A stretch of 64,000 bases of DNA, from assembly GCA_945888455.1 (NCBI GenBank), contig CAMCZV010000002.1, forward strand, positions 62,001 through 126,000. The letters run 5' to 3'. The position numbers were made by a program, and so were the translations under genes. Source of the stretch: Candidatus Finniella inopinata (GTDB taxonomy: Bacteria; Pseudomonadota; Alphaproteobacteria; Holosporales; Holosporaceae). This document shows positions 54,417 to 64,000 of the stretch, one piece after another (the first letter of the stretch is position 1; every line of letters begins with the position of its first letter). A model generated the notes under the pieces. That model had not been told where the DNA came from. It made no database searches and was given only the letters and a program-made list of their open reading frames with translations.

Positions 54417-56303
54417 CTAGTACCACAAAAAAGATGCCAGTTGGGATATTTTTTCACGACAATTTTTTTGATCATAGGCCCGAACAGGGGACGGCAAATC
54501 ACCTGAGCGCAACTGAGAAAAGGCCATCAATTGAAAGGATTGGATGGTTCGCAGGATATGATAAATATTTGAATATTCCAGCTGTGACATGATGCCTCTT
54601 TTTTGTAATTGTTGGGCAATGGAACGTTGCTGTTGGGTTTGTGCAGCCGATAGGGGAGAATTTCCACCTAACCGCGGGGTCATCAAAAAGATGGCCGACG
54701 TGATGTCGTCATTTTTTTGGAAACTAGAGGTAAAGTATTGAACCAACGGTATGCTTTGCAGCAGAGGGAACCCGCTTCTGCTTTCGTTACGTTGTTGGGT
54801 TTGAATGCCCGATATCACAATGGTTTGACCCAGCATGGCTTTGACCGTGGTAGATACCTTAGAGCGCTGGATTTGAATTAGCTGGTTGGATATTCCGATT
54901 CCAGAATTGGGTAAGTTGACAAAATCTGAACCCACCAACGTGATTTCCAATACAACTTCCCCTTGTTCAGACAGAGAGACCGGACGAATTTCGATTTTCA
55001 TACCGGCATCAATGGATGCGGTTGCCGCACCAGTCAGGTTTCCTGCTGTCGAACCCGTATATTGAGCGCCCTGCAAAAAATAGGCAGAGTGACCAAGGGT
55101 TGTTGACAAACTGGCACGCGATACCAATTCCACTTTTGATCGTCCAGAGTTGGCAATATTCAGACTGTACTGCATAGCAAAAGGCGTAATGCCGTAAGCC
55201 AGCGTACTGACAGTGCTGGAAAAGTCTTTAGATCCAGTTACGCTGCTGGTAGCAAATTTTTTCGCAATATTCCATTGCGGGGATGCATCAAGACCTCCGG
55301 AATTATCGCCTGTCCCACCCAAAACAACTTGCAAGCTGTTGAAAATATTCTGCCCCCTGCTTTCTGTTTTTTGATCAGAATAACTGATCAGAGTCGTGTC
55401 AAAAATCAACGATGGTGGAGAGTCTGTGCTTGCTTTTGTCTCTAGATTCTTTTCATCATTACCCTTTCTGCTTTCAAAGGATGAAAATTCAGTGTTGGCG
55501 CGCAAGCCTGCTGCTTCTGTACTTGGCGCTGATCCCATCAACTGAATGCGCGTGCCTGTTTTTGCCCACTGGTTCAGTCGCTGTTTCATCACGGCAATAT
55601 CAGATTGGTTCTTGCCAACCAGTTGACTGTATGCATTCAGGTATTGTTCTGCTTTTACTTTTTCCCCTGCTGCGGCACAAATCATGGCTGCAGATCGAAT
55701 GATTTCTGGTTTTTTTGGACACATTTTTGCAGCTTTTTCGATAAATGTCAGGGCTACGGGTAAATCATAAGCATAATAAGACGCATACGCCAGCGAATAG
55801 GTTACATCCGGATTAACAGAACATAGGGAATAGGCTTCTACGAAATATTTTTGAGCTTCTTTGTATTTCGACATTTTTAATGCATTTAATCCGCGCAAAT
55901 AATGGGTCAGCCACAAGGATGGATCCAAATCCATGGCTGTTCGATAAGCAATTTCTATCAATTCTTTGCAGTCATCTTGACCCGTGTCCAGCAAAGATTC
56001 ATAAATAAACGCATTTAATAAATGCAGAGCTGCATTTCGGGGCTCGATATTGATGGATTGATTGACGTACAGAGAGGCTTCTTTTAACTGGCCTTGCTGG
56101 ATAAAGGTTTTGACTTTGGGTAGGGAAAAAAAGGATGGGAATGAAATGGGACCTTGTTTCAAGAAATCCATTGGGCTGGATTGCGCCGCTGGCATAGCAA
56201 CAGATCGCGATTTTCGATTTTGACACCCTTGTTGTACCAGCAAAGACAAGGCCAGTGCAACGAATGTCTTCCAGACTACACGATCCATCATAGACTGTTT
56301 CAT
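54417..56303 (-). CDS. TPR-secretin protein 2 (downstream copy)
   Basis: 628 residues. A hydrophobic lead (ALALSLLVQQGCQ) suggests a lipoprotein or Sec signal, though VQQGC is an imperfect lipobox. Helical TPR-like repeats occupy about 55-245 (AALHLLNAFIYES, WLTHYLRGLNALKMSKYKEAQKYF, VTYSLAYASYYAYD). A variable linker follows, then a secretin-type beta domain at about 340-555, with GQTIVISGIQTQ and FPLLQSIPLVQYFTSSF, the counterpart of the GspD/PilQ GG...P.LG.IP.LG..F motif. The C-terminal end is aromatic (SFLWY). Paralogue of the gene 11 bp upstream. Secretins normally carry N0-N3 domains in place of the TPRs. Confidence 0.78.
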   Translation of the reverse strand: MKQSMMDRVVWKTFVALALSLLVQQGCQNRKSRSVAMPAAQSSPMDFLKQGPISFPSFFSLPKVKTFIQQGQLKEASLYVNQSINIEPRNAALHLLNAFIYESLLDTGQDDCKELIEIAYRTAMDLDPSLWLTHYLRGLNALKMSKYKEAQKYFVEAYSLCSVNPDVTYSLAYASYYAYDLPVALTFIEKAAKMCPKKPEIIRSAAMICAAAGEKVKAEQYLNAYSQLVGKNQSDIAVMKQRLNQWAKTGTRIQLMGSAPSTEAAGLRANTEFSSFESRKGNDEKNLETKASTDSPPSLIFDTTLISYSDQKTESRGQNIFNSLQVVLGGTGDNSGGLDASPQWNIAKKFATSSVTGSKDFSSTVSTLAYGITPFAMQYSLNIANSGRSKVELVSRASLSTTLGHSAYFLQGAQYTGSTAGNLTGAATASIDAGMKIEIRPVSLSEQGEVVLEITLVGSDFVNLPNSGIGISNQLIQIQRSKVSTTVKAMLGQTIVISGIQTQQRNESRSGFPLLQSIPLVQYFTSSFQKNDDITSAIFLMTPRLGGNSPLSAAQTQQQRSIAQQLQKRGIMSQLEYSNIYHILRTIQSFQLMAFSQLRSGDLPSPVRAYDQKNCREKISQLASFLWY

Positions 56304-56314
56304 AACACTCCTTT

Positions 56315-58147
56315 TTAAAAATAGAAAAAGCTGGATAAATTGCTTAATCGCTCTGACAATGGTTCTAATTGGGATTCAGGAATGACCAACGCATCCCCCG
56401 ATTGACAACCGTTAACCAGAGACATCCTGCCCAAATGTTTTAAAATCAAGGCGTATGTGGATGGACCAGAATAGGTAAACCCAGATGGATCGGCCCTTTG
56501 CAGATCTTTAAAGACCTCACTTTGATCCGGTGTTTTGGTGTACGCTGTTTTAGCTTGACCGCCCAATTGAACGCTGAGAAGGTACAAAATGGTGGCTTCC
56601 GAAGTGTTGTTATTCACCGCAGAGAAGAAATATTGCAAAATAGGAATATTGCCCAGCACTGGGAATCTAGAGTCTGCCACTTTTTTCACGGTTGTTTTTA
56701 ATCCACCGACAATGATGGTTTGACCCGCATATACTTTGACAATGGTCGATATTTTAGAGCTGTTGACTTGAACCAACTGATCGCCTAGCCCTTGGGATAT
56801 GGCAGATTGGGACAATACTCGGCTTCCCCCATCGCCCACCGCCGCCGCCGATGTCATCGTGATATCTAGGGTAATCAGCCCGTCTTCTGTAATATTAATG
56901 GGTTTAACTTCTAATTTATCTCCCGCATCAATGGTCACCAACGATCCACCAGCCGGAGCCGCTTGGATAACGCTGCCTGCAAAAAAGGCAGCCGGTTTGC
57001 CCATTAACGTAGAAATGGTTGGCCGAGAAGAATAGGTGGCAATGGATCGTGATGCATTGGCAATATTTAGGGCGTAATTCAAGGCCGATGGTGTGATGTT
57101 GTAATTAAAGGTGTGCCCCTTTAATGTAGTCGATGGTGTGGCAGACGTGCTGGTTTGTTGACGAGCCCACCAAAGCAACGGGCTTCTACCCGTAGAGTTC
57201 GCCGTTGATCCACCCAAGACCACCGACAGAGGATTGGTTACATTTTTAACTTGATCATAAGCATTAAATACGTTGTTCCCTTTTTGCTGGTTGTTGCTTT
57301 GGTTGACCAATAAAATGTATCCATTCAAGATGATGCTGGGTACGTCATCTTCTTTTACCGCATCTTTGTCATCTTTTTTGCCCTCATCATTGTCCGCCAT
57401 CCGAGAAATTTTAGTATTGGCGTGCAATCCTTTCCAATACTGGATTCTGTTGCTGATGTGCTGCAAATCACCTTTGCTGGATTTTCCTGCCAACTTGGCA
57501 TAGCAATCAAAGGCCACCTGACTGTCTTGAAAATGCCCACTGGCGGCGTAAATCACAGAGGCCGTACGATAGTACAATGGATTTTTCGAGCACAATGACA
57601 AAGCTTTTTTAATGGAGCAATAGGCTGTTTTAATATCCCCATTGCGATAAGAGGCGCACGCCAAGACATACAACAATTTATGCTCATCTGGACGCATCAT
57701 CACACCTTGGGCAAAGTGACGTTGCGCCATAAAGGAATCCCCCTGGGATAAGTATTGCTGACCCAGCAAATAATGGGCTGCAGGATTGGACTGGTCTGCG
57801 GTTAACGCGGCTTGATACGCCACAGTCGCCATTTTTCCTGCATTGCTCTCTCCCAACAGCGCTCTCGCTTCCCAGATGAATCCCTGGGCAATGTGCAATG
57901 CCGCACAGTTTGGATAATTTTCCAGTGTTTTATTGATGTAACTGGATGCTTCGCTGAGTTGATTTTTCTGAATAAAACTTAACAGCAGCGCCAAGGAAAA
58001 AGAGCTGGGAAACTGAGAGTGCAAGTCCTTTAAAAAAGATATTTTCTCGGAATACAGTTGTGATTTTTTTGAGACCACTTTTTCTGATTTTTGAGAGCAT
58101 CCAGCAGCGATGAGGCAAAGGATGTTGGCAAAATACCACCTCTTCAT
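56315..58147 (-). CDS. TPR-secretin protein 1 (upstream copy)
   Basis: 610 residues. The N-terminus KRWYFANILCLIAAGCSQ is a good lipoprotein signal. TPR-like repeats run about 40-235 (ALHIAQGFIWEARALLG, PAAHYLLGQQYLSQGDSFMAQRHFAQG, LYVLACASYRNGDIKTAY). The secretin half (about 300-550) includes YAGQTIIVGGLKT and FPVLGNIPILQYFFS, plain secretin signatures, and ends in SSFFYF, an outer-membrane-like aromatic end. The two paralogues are moderately alike over their whole length, including the NIAN-SRS and IDAG segments. The pair is preceded by 300 bp of AT-rich DNA and forms its own operon. Confidence 0.8.
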   Translation of the reverse strand: MKRWYFANILCLIAAGCSQKSEKVVSKKSQLYSEKISFLKDLHSQFPSSFSLALLLSFIQKNQLSEASSYINKTLENYPNCAALHIAQGFIWEARALLGESNAGKMATVAYQAALTADQSNPAAHYLLGQQYLSQGDSFMAQRHFAQGVMMRPDEHKLLYVLACASYRNGDIKTAYCSIKKALSLCSKNPLYYRTASVIYAASGHFQDSQVAFDCYAKLAGKSSKGDLQHISNRIQYWKGLHANTKISRMADNDEGKKDDKDAVKEDDVPSIILNGYILLVNQSNNQQKGNNVFNAYDQVKNVTNPLSVVLGGSTANSTGRSPLLWWARQQTSTSATPSTTLKGHTFNYNITPSALNYALNIANASRSIATYSSRPTISTLMGKPAAFFAGSVIQAAPAGGSLVTIDAGDKLEVKPINITEDGLITLDITMTSAAAVGDGGSRVLSQSAISQGLGDQLVQVNSSKISTIVKVYAGQTIIVGGLKTTVKKVADSRFPVLGNIPILQYFFSAVNNNTSEATILYLLSVQLGGQAKTAYTKTPDQSEVFKDLQRADPSGFTYSGPSTYALILKHLGRMSLVNGCQSGDALVIPESQLEPLSERLSNLSSFFYF

Positions 58148-58447
58148 AAACCTATTGGCCTTTCCCTAGAAAACTTATTTTAAAACCTACCGGCAATTGA
58201 TGTTTAAGTCAATAAATAAAAGCAGAACTTTTCTGATTCTGTATTTTTGAATAGTTTATTTTTACTAAAAAACGATAAAAACTCTAATCAAAAAAAAGTA
58301 TTAATGATTTTTTAAAGCTACAGTGAGGTTAACGGATTTGAAAAAGATTTTTTTAACTTTTTATTTAATTTTACTCTGAAAAATGTTTTGAAAAAAAGCC
58401 AGATCCTGGTACTCTAGATTACTAACACTGTTCTCTTATCGTTTAAA
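58148..58447. other. AT-rich divergent control region
   Basis: 300 bp between the secretin pair and rmuC, both read outward. A/T runs dominate from 58199 to 58400 and no gene is seen. Promoters for both directions must lie here. A TTAA-N8-TTAA near 58352-58367 nearly matches the CtrA motif (which needs N7) and is noted only for that. Confidence 0.45.
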
Positions 58448-60022
58448 ATGGATATAAGTATGTCGCTTGTTATTGGTTCGGGTGTTTTGGCATGCTGGGT
58501 TTTTAGAGAGCTGTTGGGTTATCGAAAGCAATTGGAGCACAACCATTTACGGCAACGGTACCAAATCCTGGAAACAGAATGGAGTGCCAGTCGAAAAGAG
58601 ATCCATCATTTGCGCGAAATGAATACCCACCTGCAAACGGTTTTTAAAGAACAAGCATCCGCCATGCGCGATTCTAGAAAAGATATGGAAAACAGATTAC
58701 AGGGAATTTGCAGTCAAACATTGGTTGGGGCTCAGAAAACATTTTTATCCCATCTGCAGCCCATTTTATCTCAATTCCAGCAATCCACCACGGGGCAATT
58801 AAAGGAACAGTCCTCATTTTTGACCCAATTGGTTGGTCCATTAGAACATTATTTGCAAGATATGAAACAGCATATTCATGCCTTGGAACAAACCCGTGTG
58901 GGGGCGTATTCTGGATTAAAGGAACAAATCGGACATTTGGCAGAAGGGCAAAAAGTTCTGTCCTTGGAAACGAACGCCTTGATGAATGCCTTTCGCACGC
59001 CGCACATTCGTGGCTGTTGGGGGGAAATGCAATTGCGTCGTGTGGTCGAGCTGGCCGGCATGTTGCCTTATTGTGATTTTCAACAACATCCCATACTGAG
59101 CACGGAAAAAAAGCATGGCGTTCGACCAGATATGATCATTCGATTGCCTGGTAAAAAATCCATTATTGTGGATTCCAAGGCGCCAATGACCCATTATCTG
59201 GAATCCACATCGGCAAAAACATCCACCGAATATCAAGCCAAAATTAAAGAACATGCTCGTGTTTTGGGGATGCACATTAAGGCACTGTCGGATAAAAAAT
59301 ACTGGTCGTACCAAGAACATGCCGTCGAGTTAACGGTGCTGTTTGTTCCAGGAGAATCATTTTTAAGCGCTGCACTGGAAGGGGATGCCAATTTATTAGA
59401 GTTGGCTGCGGAAAAAAACATCATTTTGGCCACACCGATGCTGTGCATTGCCCTGTTAAAAACCATTGCCCAAGGATGGCGTCAGGACCTGTTTTCCCAA
59501 AAAACCCACCGCATTATTGCCATGAGTCAAGATCTGTCTGTTCGATTAGAAAAATTCCAAGACCATTTGTTGGGCGTGGGGAAAGCTCTGAAAAATAGTC
59601 ATTTGGCCTATCAATCGGCGCTCGGTCTGTTTCAGGATACCATTGTGCCCACGGTGGAAAAGCTGGGATCCATTGTTCCAGATACAGATGCCCCAGACGC
59701 GGACATCATCACGCAAATGACAGCTTTAACGGAATTAACAGAGGCCGCTCTGGAAAACCCACACGAAGCGGGTCTGGCCTGTGAAAACAAAGACGGGCAG
59801 GGCGACATGGACACAGAGCAGCAAAACATCGAAGCCGACCTGGAAGCAAGCGACAAGGCCGACGATAGCCAGCAGAAAGACGGGCAGGGGGACATGGGCA
59901 CAGAGCAGCAAGATGATGGCCAGGATACGGAAGAGCTGGATGCAGGAACCGATCTATATGATGGGCAGGCCACCATCCACGGTATGCCTTTCAACAGCCA
60001 TCACCATAGGGCCACGGCATAA
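58448..60022 (+). CDS. rmuC: RmuC-family DNA recombination protein
   Basis: 524 residues: one N-terminal membrane helix (LVIGSGVLACWVF), a long coiled coil (about 30-190), then the nuclease-like core with GCWGEMQLRRVVELAGML, RPDMIIRLPGKKSIIVDSKAP and FVPGESFLSAAL. Family proteins limit DNA inversions and genome rearrangement. The C-terminal 90 residues are acidic, with a duplicated unit KDGQGDMDTEQQ.../KDGQGDMGTEQQ. The last 69 bp overlap the convergent hemW gene. Confidence 0.88.
   Translation: MDISMSLVIGSGVLACWVFRELLGYRKQLEHNHLRQRYQILETEWSASRKEIHHLREMNTHLQTVFKEQASAMRDSRKDMENRLQGICSQTLVGAQKTFLSHLQPILSQFQQSTTGQLKEQSSFLTQLVGPLEHYLQDMKQHIHALEQTRVGAYSGLKEQIGHLAEGQKVLSLETNALMNAFRTPHIRGCWGEMQLRRVVELAGMLPYCDFQQHPILSTEKKHGVRPDMIIRLPGKKSIIVDSKAPMTHYLESTSAKTSTEYQAKIKEHARVLGMHIKALSDKKYWSYQEHAVELTVLFVPGESFLSAALEGDANLLELAAEKNIILATPMLCIALLKTIAQGWRQDLFSQKTHRIIAMSQDLSVRLEKFQDHLLGVGKALKNSHLAYQSALGLFQDTIVPTVEKLGSIVPDTDAPDADIITQMTALTELTEAALENPHEAGLACENKDGQGDMDTEQQNIEADLEASDKADDSQQKDGQGDMGTEQQDDGQDTEELDAGTDLYDGQATIHGMPFNSHHHRATA
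59800..59912 (+). repeat. Duplicated acidic segment at the rmuC 3' end
   Basis: The unit starting AAAGACGGGCAGGG occurs at 59791 and 59876 (offset 85 or so with a small difference), encoding two copies of K-D-G-Q-G-D-M-x-T-E-Q-Q. Slippage or unequal crossover is the likely cause. Confidence 0.6.
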
Positions 60023-61237
60023 AAAATCCACCACACTGTTCAACACACAGCGACCCTTATTCGATAAGATCAGGGGTGGTAAAACACCAGCAGAGGCAGA
60101 GGCAGAGGCAAGGGGTATGTCGGCTGCAACAACCAGATCGGCCTGTATACAGTGGTGGATGCGTTGAATCAATTCGGGATGAAGACATTCTCCAGCATCC
60201 AATACGGCATTTAAATCCAGACCGCTTTGCAGACGTAACCCCATTAAAAATTGCTCTTGTAACCGGTCAGATCGTGTTAACGCCTGATCCAAAATCAGCC
60301 CATGTCCATGGGTATTGACGCTGTCCATCCATTGATCGGGTAATCCTCTGTTATGGGTGGCCATTTTGATTGTTCTTCCATGGGCATCATGGGTACTGAT
60401 GCGTCCATGGGCCCCCGGCCCCAAACCTAAAAAATCTTTGTACGTCCAATACATGGTGTTGTGAATGCTGGTTGCACCCGGCTTTGCATAATTAGAAACC
60501 TCGTAACGCTGTAATCCCAAAGGTGCAAAAGCCTCATCCGTCATGGATTCCAGATGTAAAACCGATTCATCCGACAATTCTTGATGGCGTTTTTTATAAA
60601 ATGGTGTCCCCATTTCATACGTCAATTGATAAATGGATACATGGTCATCAATCCAAGGGGTGGCCAGTGTTAACTCTGTGCCCCACTGTTGATGATCTTG
60701 ATGATTTTTATGGGCATAAATCAAGTCAAAAGAATAACGCAACCCGACATATTTTAAATGGTTTAATGCCGCCTGAATATCAGAAACTCTGTGATTTCGA
60801 CCTAAAAATGCTAAGGTTTCATCATGAAAGGATTGAACACCCATAGAAATTCGATTGATGCCGGCATGGAAAAAATGGCCTGCTTTTTCTTGATCCGTGG
60901 GGTTCATTTCCAGGGTGATTTCCACATCGTCCACCACATTCCACAAGGCATAAATGGTTTTCAGAATATGCCCAACCAAATCAGGAGACATCAAAGATGG
61001 GGTTCCACCACCAAAAAAAATGCTAACAACGTTGCGGTTTCCCACACGATTTTTCCAATAATTTAATTCGGAAATAAAGGCACGTTCCCAGGCGGCTTCA
61101 TCCACGTCATCCACCACATAGCGATTAAAATGGCAATAGGGGCACAGGGACCGACAAAACGGCCAATGAATATAAATGGCCAATGGCTGCACAATGTCTT
61201 GCACTATTTCGCGCTGGCCCATAGGCATATGCTCCAA
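59954..61237 (-). CDS. hemW: HemW-type radical SAM protein
   Basis: 427 residues. The radical SAM motif is C-x3-C-x2-C in CRSLCPYC, with the aromatic YIHWPFC start and FFGGGTPSLMS that bind SAM. HemW members carry heme to targets and lack coproporphyrinogen oxidase activity, but many are annotated as HemN-like. An Ala/Ser repeat (ASASASA, from GGCAGA repeats at about 60091-60110) lies near the C-terminus. The C-terminal 23 codons overlap the end of rmuC in antisense. Confidence 0.87.
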   Translation of the reverse strand: MEHMPMGQREIVQDIVQPLAIYIHWPFCRSLCPYCHFNRYVVDDVDEAAWERAFISELNYWKNRVGNRNVVSIFFGGGTPSLMSPDLVGHILKTIYALWNVVDDVEITLEMNPTDQEKAGHFFHAGINRISMGVQSFHDETLAFLGRNHRVSDIQAALNHLKYVGLRYSFDLIYAHKNHQDHQQWGTELTLATPWIDDHVSIYQLTYEMGTPFYKKRHQELSDESVLHLESMTDEAFAPLGLQRYEVSNYAKPGATSIHNTMYWTYKDFLGLGPGAHGRISTHDAHGRTIKMATHNRGLPDQWMDSVNTHGHGLILDQALTRSDRLQEQFLMGLRLQSGLDLNAVLDAGECLHPELIQRIHHCIQADLVVAADIPLASASASAGVLPPLILSNKGRCVLNSVVDFLCRGPMVMAVERHTVDGGLPII

Positions 61238-61247
61238 GCTCCTAGAC

Positions 61248-61616
61248 CTATTCTGTTTTGCTCGGGGAAAACAAGGACAACATGCGTTGGGTAATGAGCA
61301 ATCCCCCCATTAAATTCATGGCTAGAAAAAAGATGGTTATGGTGGTTAATGCCCTTAAAAATCCAGTGCCTGGGCCTAGAGCCCCATAAAATGTAACGGC
61401 TAAAAACAGAATCATGCTGGACATGGCATTGGTTAATCCCATCAATGGCGCGTGAAAAGCAGAATTGACGCGACAGGCGGACCAAAACCCGATGAATGTA
61501 CACAAAACCATAATGAAAACGGATTGTACGCTGGTTTCAGAAAACAACGACCCATACCCCAATGTGCTGGTTAGAGACATCATCCATACCTTAAAAAAGA
61601 TGCTTGATTTGATCAT
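61248..61616 (-). CDS. pntAb: NAD(P) transhydrogenase alpha subunit part 2, solitary
   Basis: 122 residues: three membrane helices with VNSAFHAPLMGLTNAMSSMI, close to the PntA C-terminal membrane region, ending GGLLITQRMLSLF, a diagnostic phrase. In alphaproteobacteria PntA is often split and cotranscribed as pntAa-pntAb-pntB. Here neither partner is next to it; ligA lies upstream and hemW downstream. An N-terminal extra 20 residues precede the first helix. Whether the enzyme is complete depends on partners outside the window. Confidence 0.8.
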   Translation of the reverse strand: MIKSSIFFKVWMMSLTSTLGYGSLFSETSVQSVFIMVLCTFIGFWSACRVNSAFHAPLMGLTNAMSSMILFLAVTFYGALGPGTGFLRALTTITIFFLAMNLMGGLLITQRMLSLFSPSKTE

Positions 61617-61824
61617 GTCATACCGTCATCTGTTTTGGCAAGGTACCAGAGGGGGCAATCCTAAAGGGTAGAGGTGATGGACCGTCTGTCCGTCACCAGA
61701 GAATCATTATGGCCACGGCTCTCCATCAACAGGGCATCCTGTATGATGCCTGATGGAATGGTCGTCTGCGCCCTTTCAGATCCTTTATTCCATATCATGA
61801 TTCAGATCCGTTATTCCAGACCAA
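61617..61824. other. Short intergenic stretch between ligA and pntAb
   Basis: 208 bp with no gene. The word CAGATCC/TTATTCCA occurs twice around 61778-61816 (TCCTTTATTCCA... and TCCGTTATTCCA), a small direct repeat. No terminator is evident. Confidence 0.35.
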
Positions 61825-63999
<2,175 letters not shown>

Positions 64000-64000
64000 A

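Noticed and set aside
58352-58367. CtrA-type TTAA site upstream of rmuC
   Set aside because: The spacing is eight, not seven, in a very AT-rich stretch where such matches occur by chance.

Overview
The window looks like a chromosomal segment of an alphaproteobacterium with a moderately reduced, rearranged genome, probably host-associated. This is inference: CtrA and an NtrX-like regulator, PntA split into separate parts, the Fe-S oxidoreductase/DUF3501 pair and a DUF2608 protein together point to Alphaproteobacteria, and the scrambling of normally conserved operons fits an obligate intracellular lineage of the Holosporales type. No rRNA marker is present to fix the placement.

Layout. 1-4.2 kb: C-terminal part of a DsbD-like protein, xseB, a D,D-carboxypeptidase and convergent hisS. 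4.3-9.1 kb: tuf followed by the first half of the S10 operon (rpsJ-rplC-rplD-rplW-rplB-rpsS-rplV). The operon stops after rplV, where a 133-bp tandem duplication carries a copy of the rplV tail. 9.3-13.1 kb: an AT-rich accessory cassette (SDR, broken SDR, AhpD-like protein, EEP-family hydrolase, double GNAT). 13.1-18.4 kb (minus): kdsD-lptC joined to dabB-dabA, a predicted inorganic-carbon uptake pair. 18.5-24 kb: tRNA-Lys, an unknown secreted protein, iscS, a DUF2608 protein and an NtrX-like regulator. 24-27.5 kb: Fe-S oxidoreductase/DUF3501, rsmE, rplU-rpmA. 27.8-30.4 kb: an unknown secreted protein followed by its decayed tandem paralogue. 30.5-35.6 kb: atpH-atpA-atpG without atpD/atpC, then hrcA-grpE. 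35.7-44.4 kb (minus): aminopeptidase P, yraN, a large unknown membrane protein, murF, tatD, an IscA-type protein and an HscA-like Hsp70. 44.8-47.9 kb: tRNA-Asp, a flavodoxin-fold reductase, a His-rich protein, two tiny membrane proteins and a SPOR-like protein. 48-53.3 kb: uvrB, ctrA, tRNA-Phe, ctpA. 53.6-58.1 kb (minus): an HAD phosphatase and two tandem TPR-secretin lipoproteins. 58.4-64 kb: rmuC, hemW, a solitary pntA part 2 and ligA.

How the genes fit together. Most are housekeeping: translation, ATP synthesis, Fe-S assembly, envelope building (dacA, murF, kdsD, lptC, ctpA), DNA repair (uvrB, ligA, xseB, rmuC), and stress and cell-cycle control. The parts least explained by known operons are the twin TPR-secretins, the DabAB pair next to lipopolysaccharide genes, the secreted-protein/pseudogene pair, the His-rich cluster and the cassette at the broken ribosomal operon.

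Limits: all identifications come from reading motifs and family resemblance by eye; no database search was run. Start sites are chosen from family alignment and nearby ribosome-binding or promoter signals and may be off by some codons.
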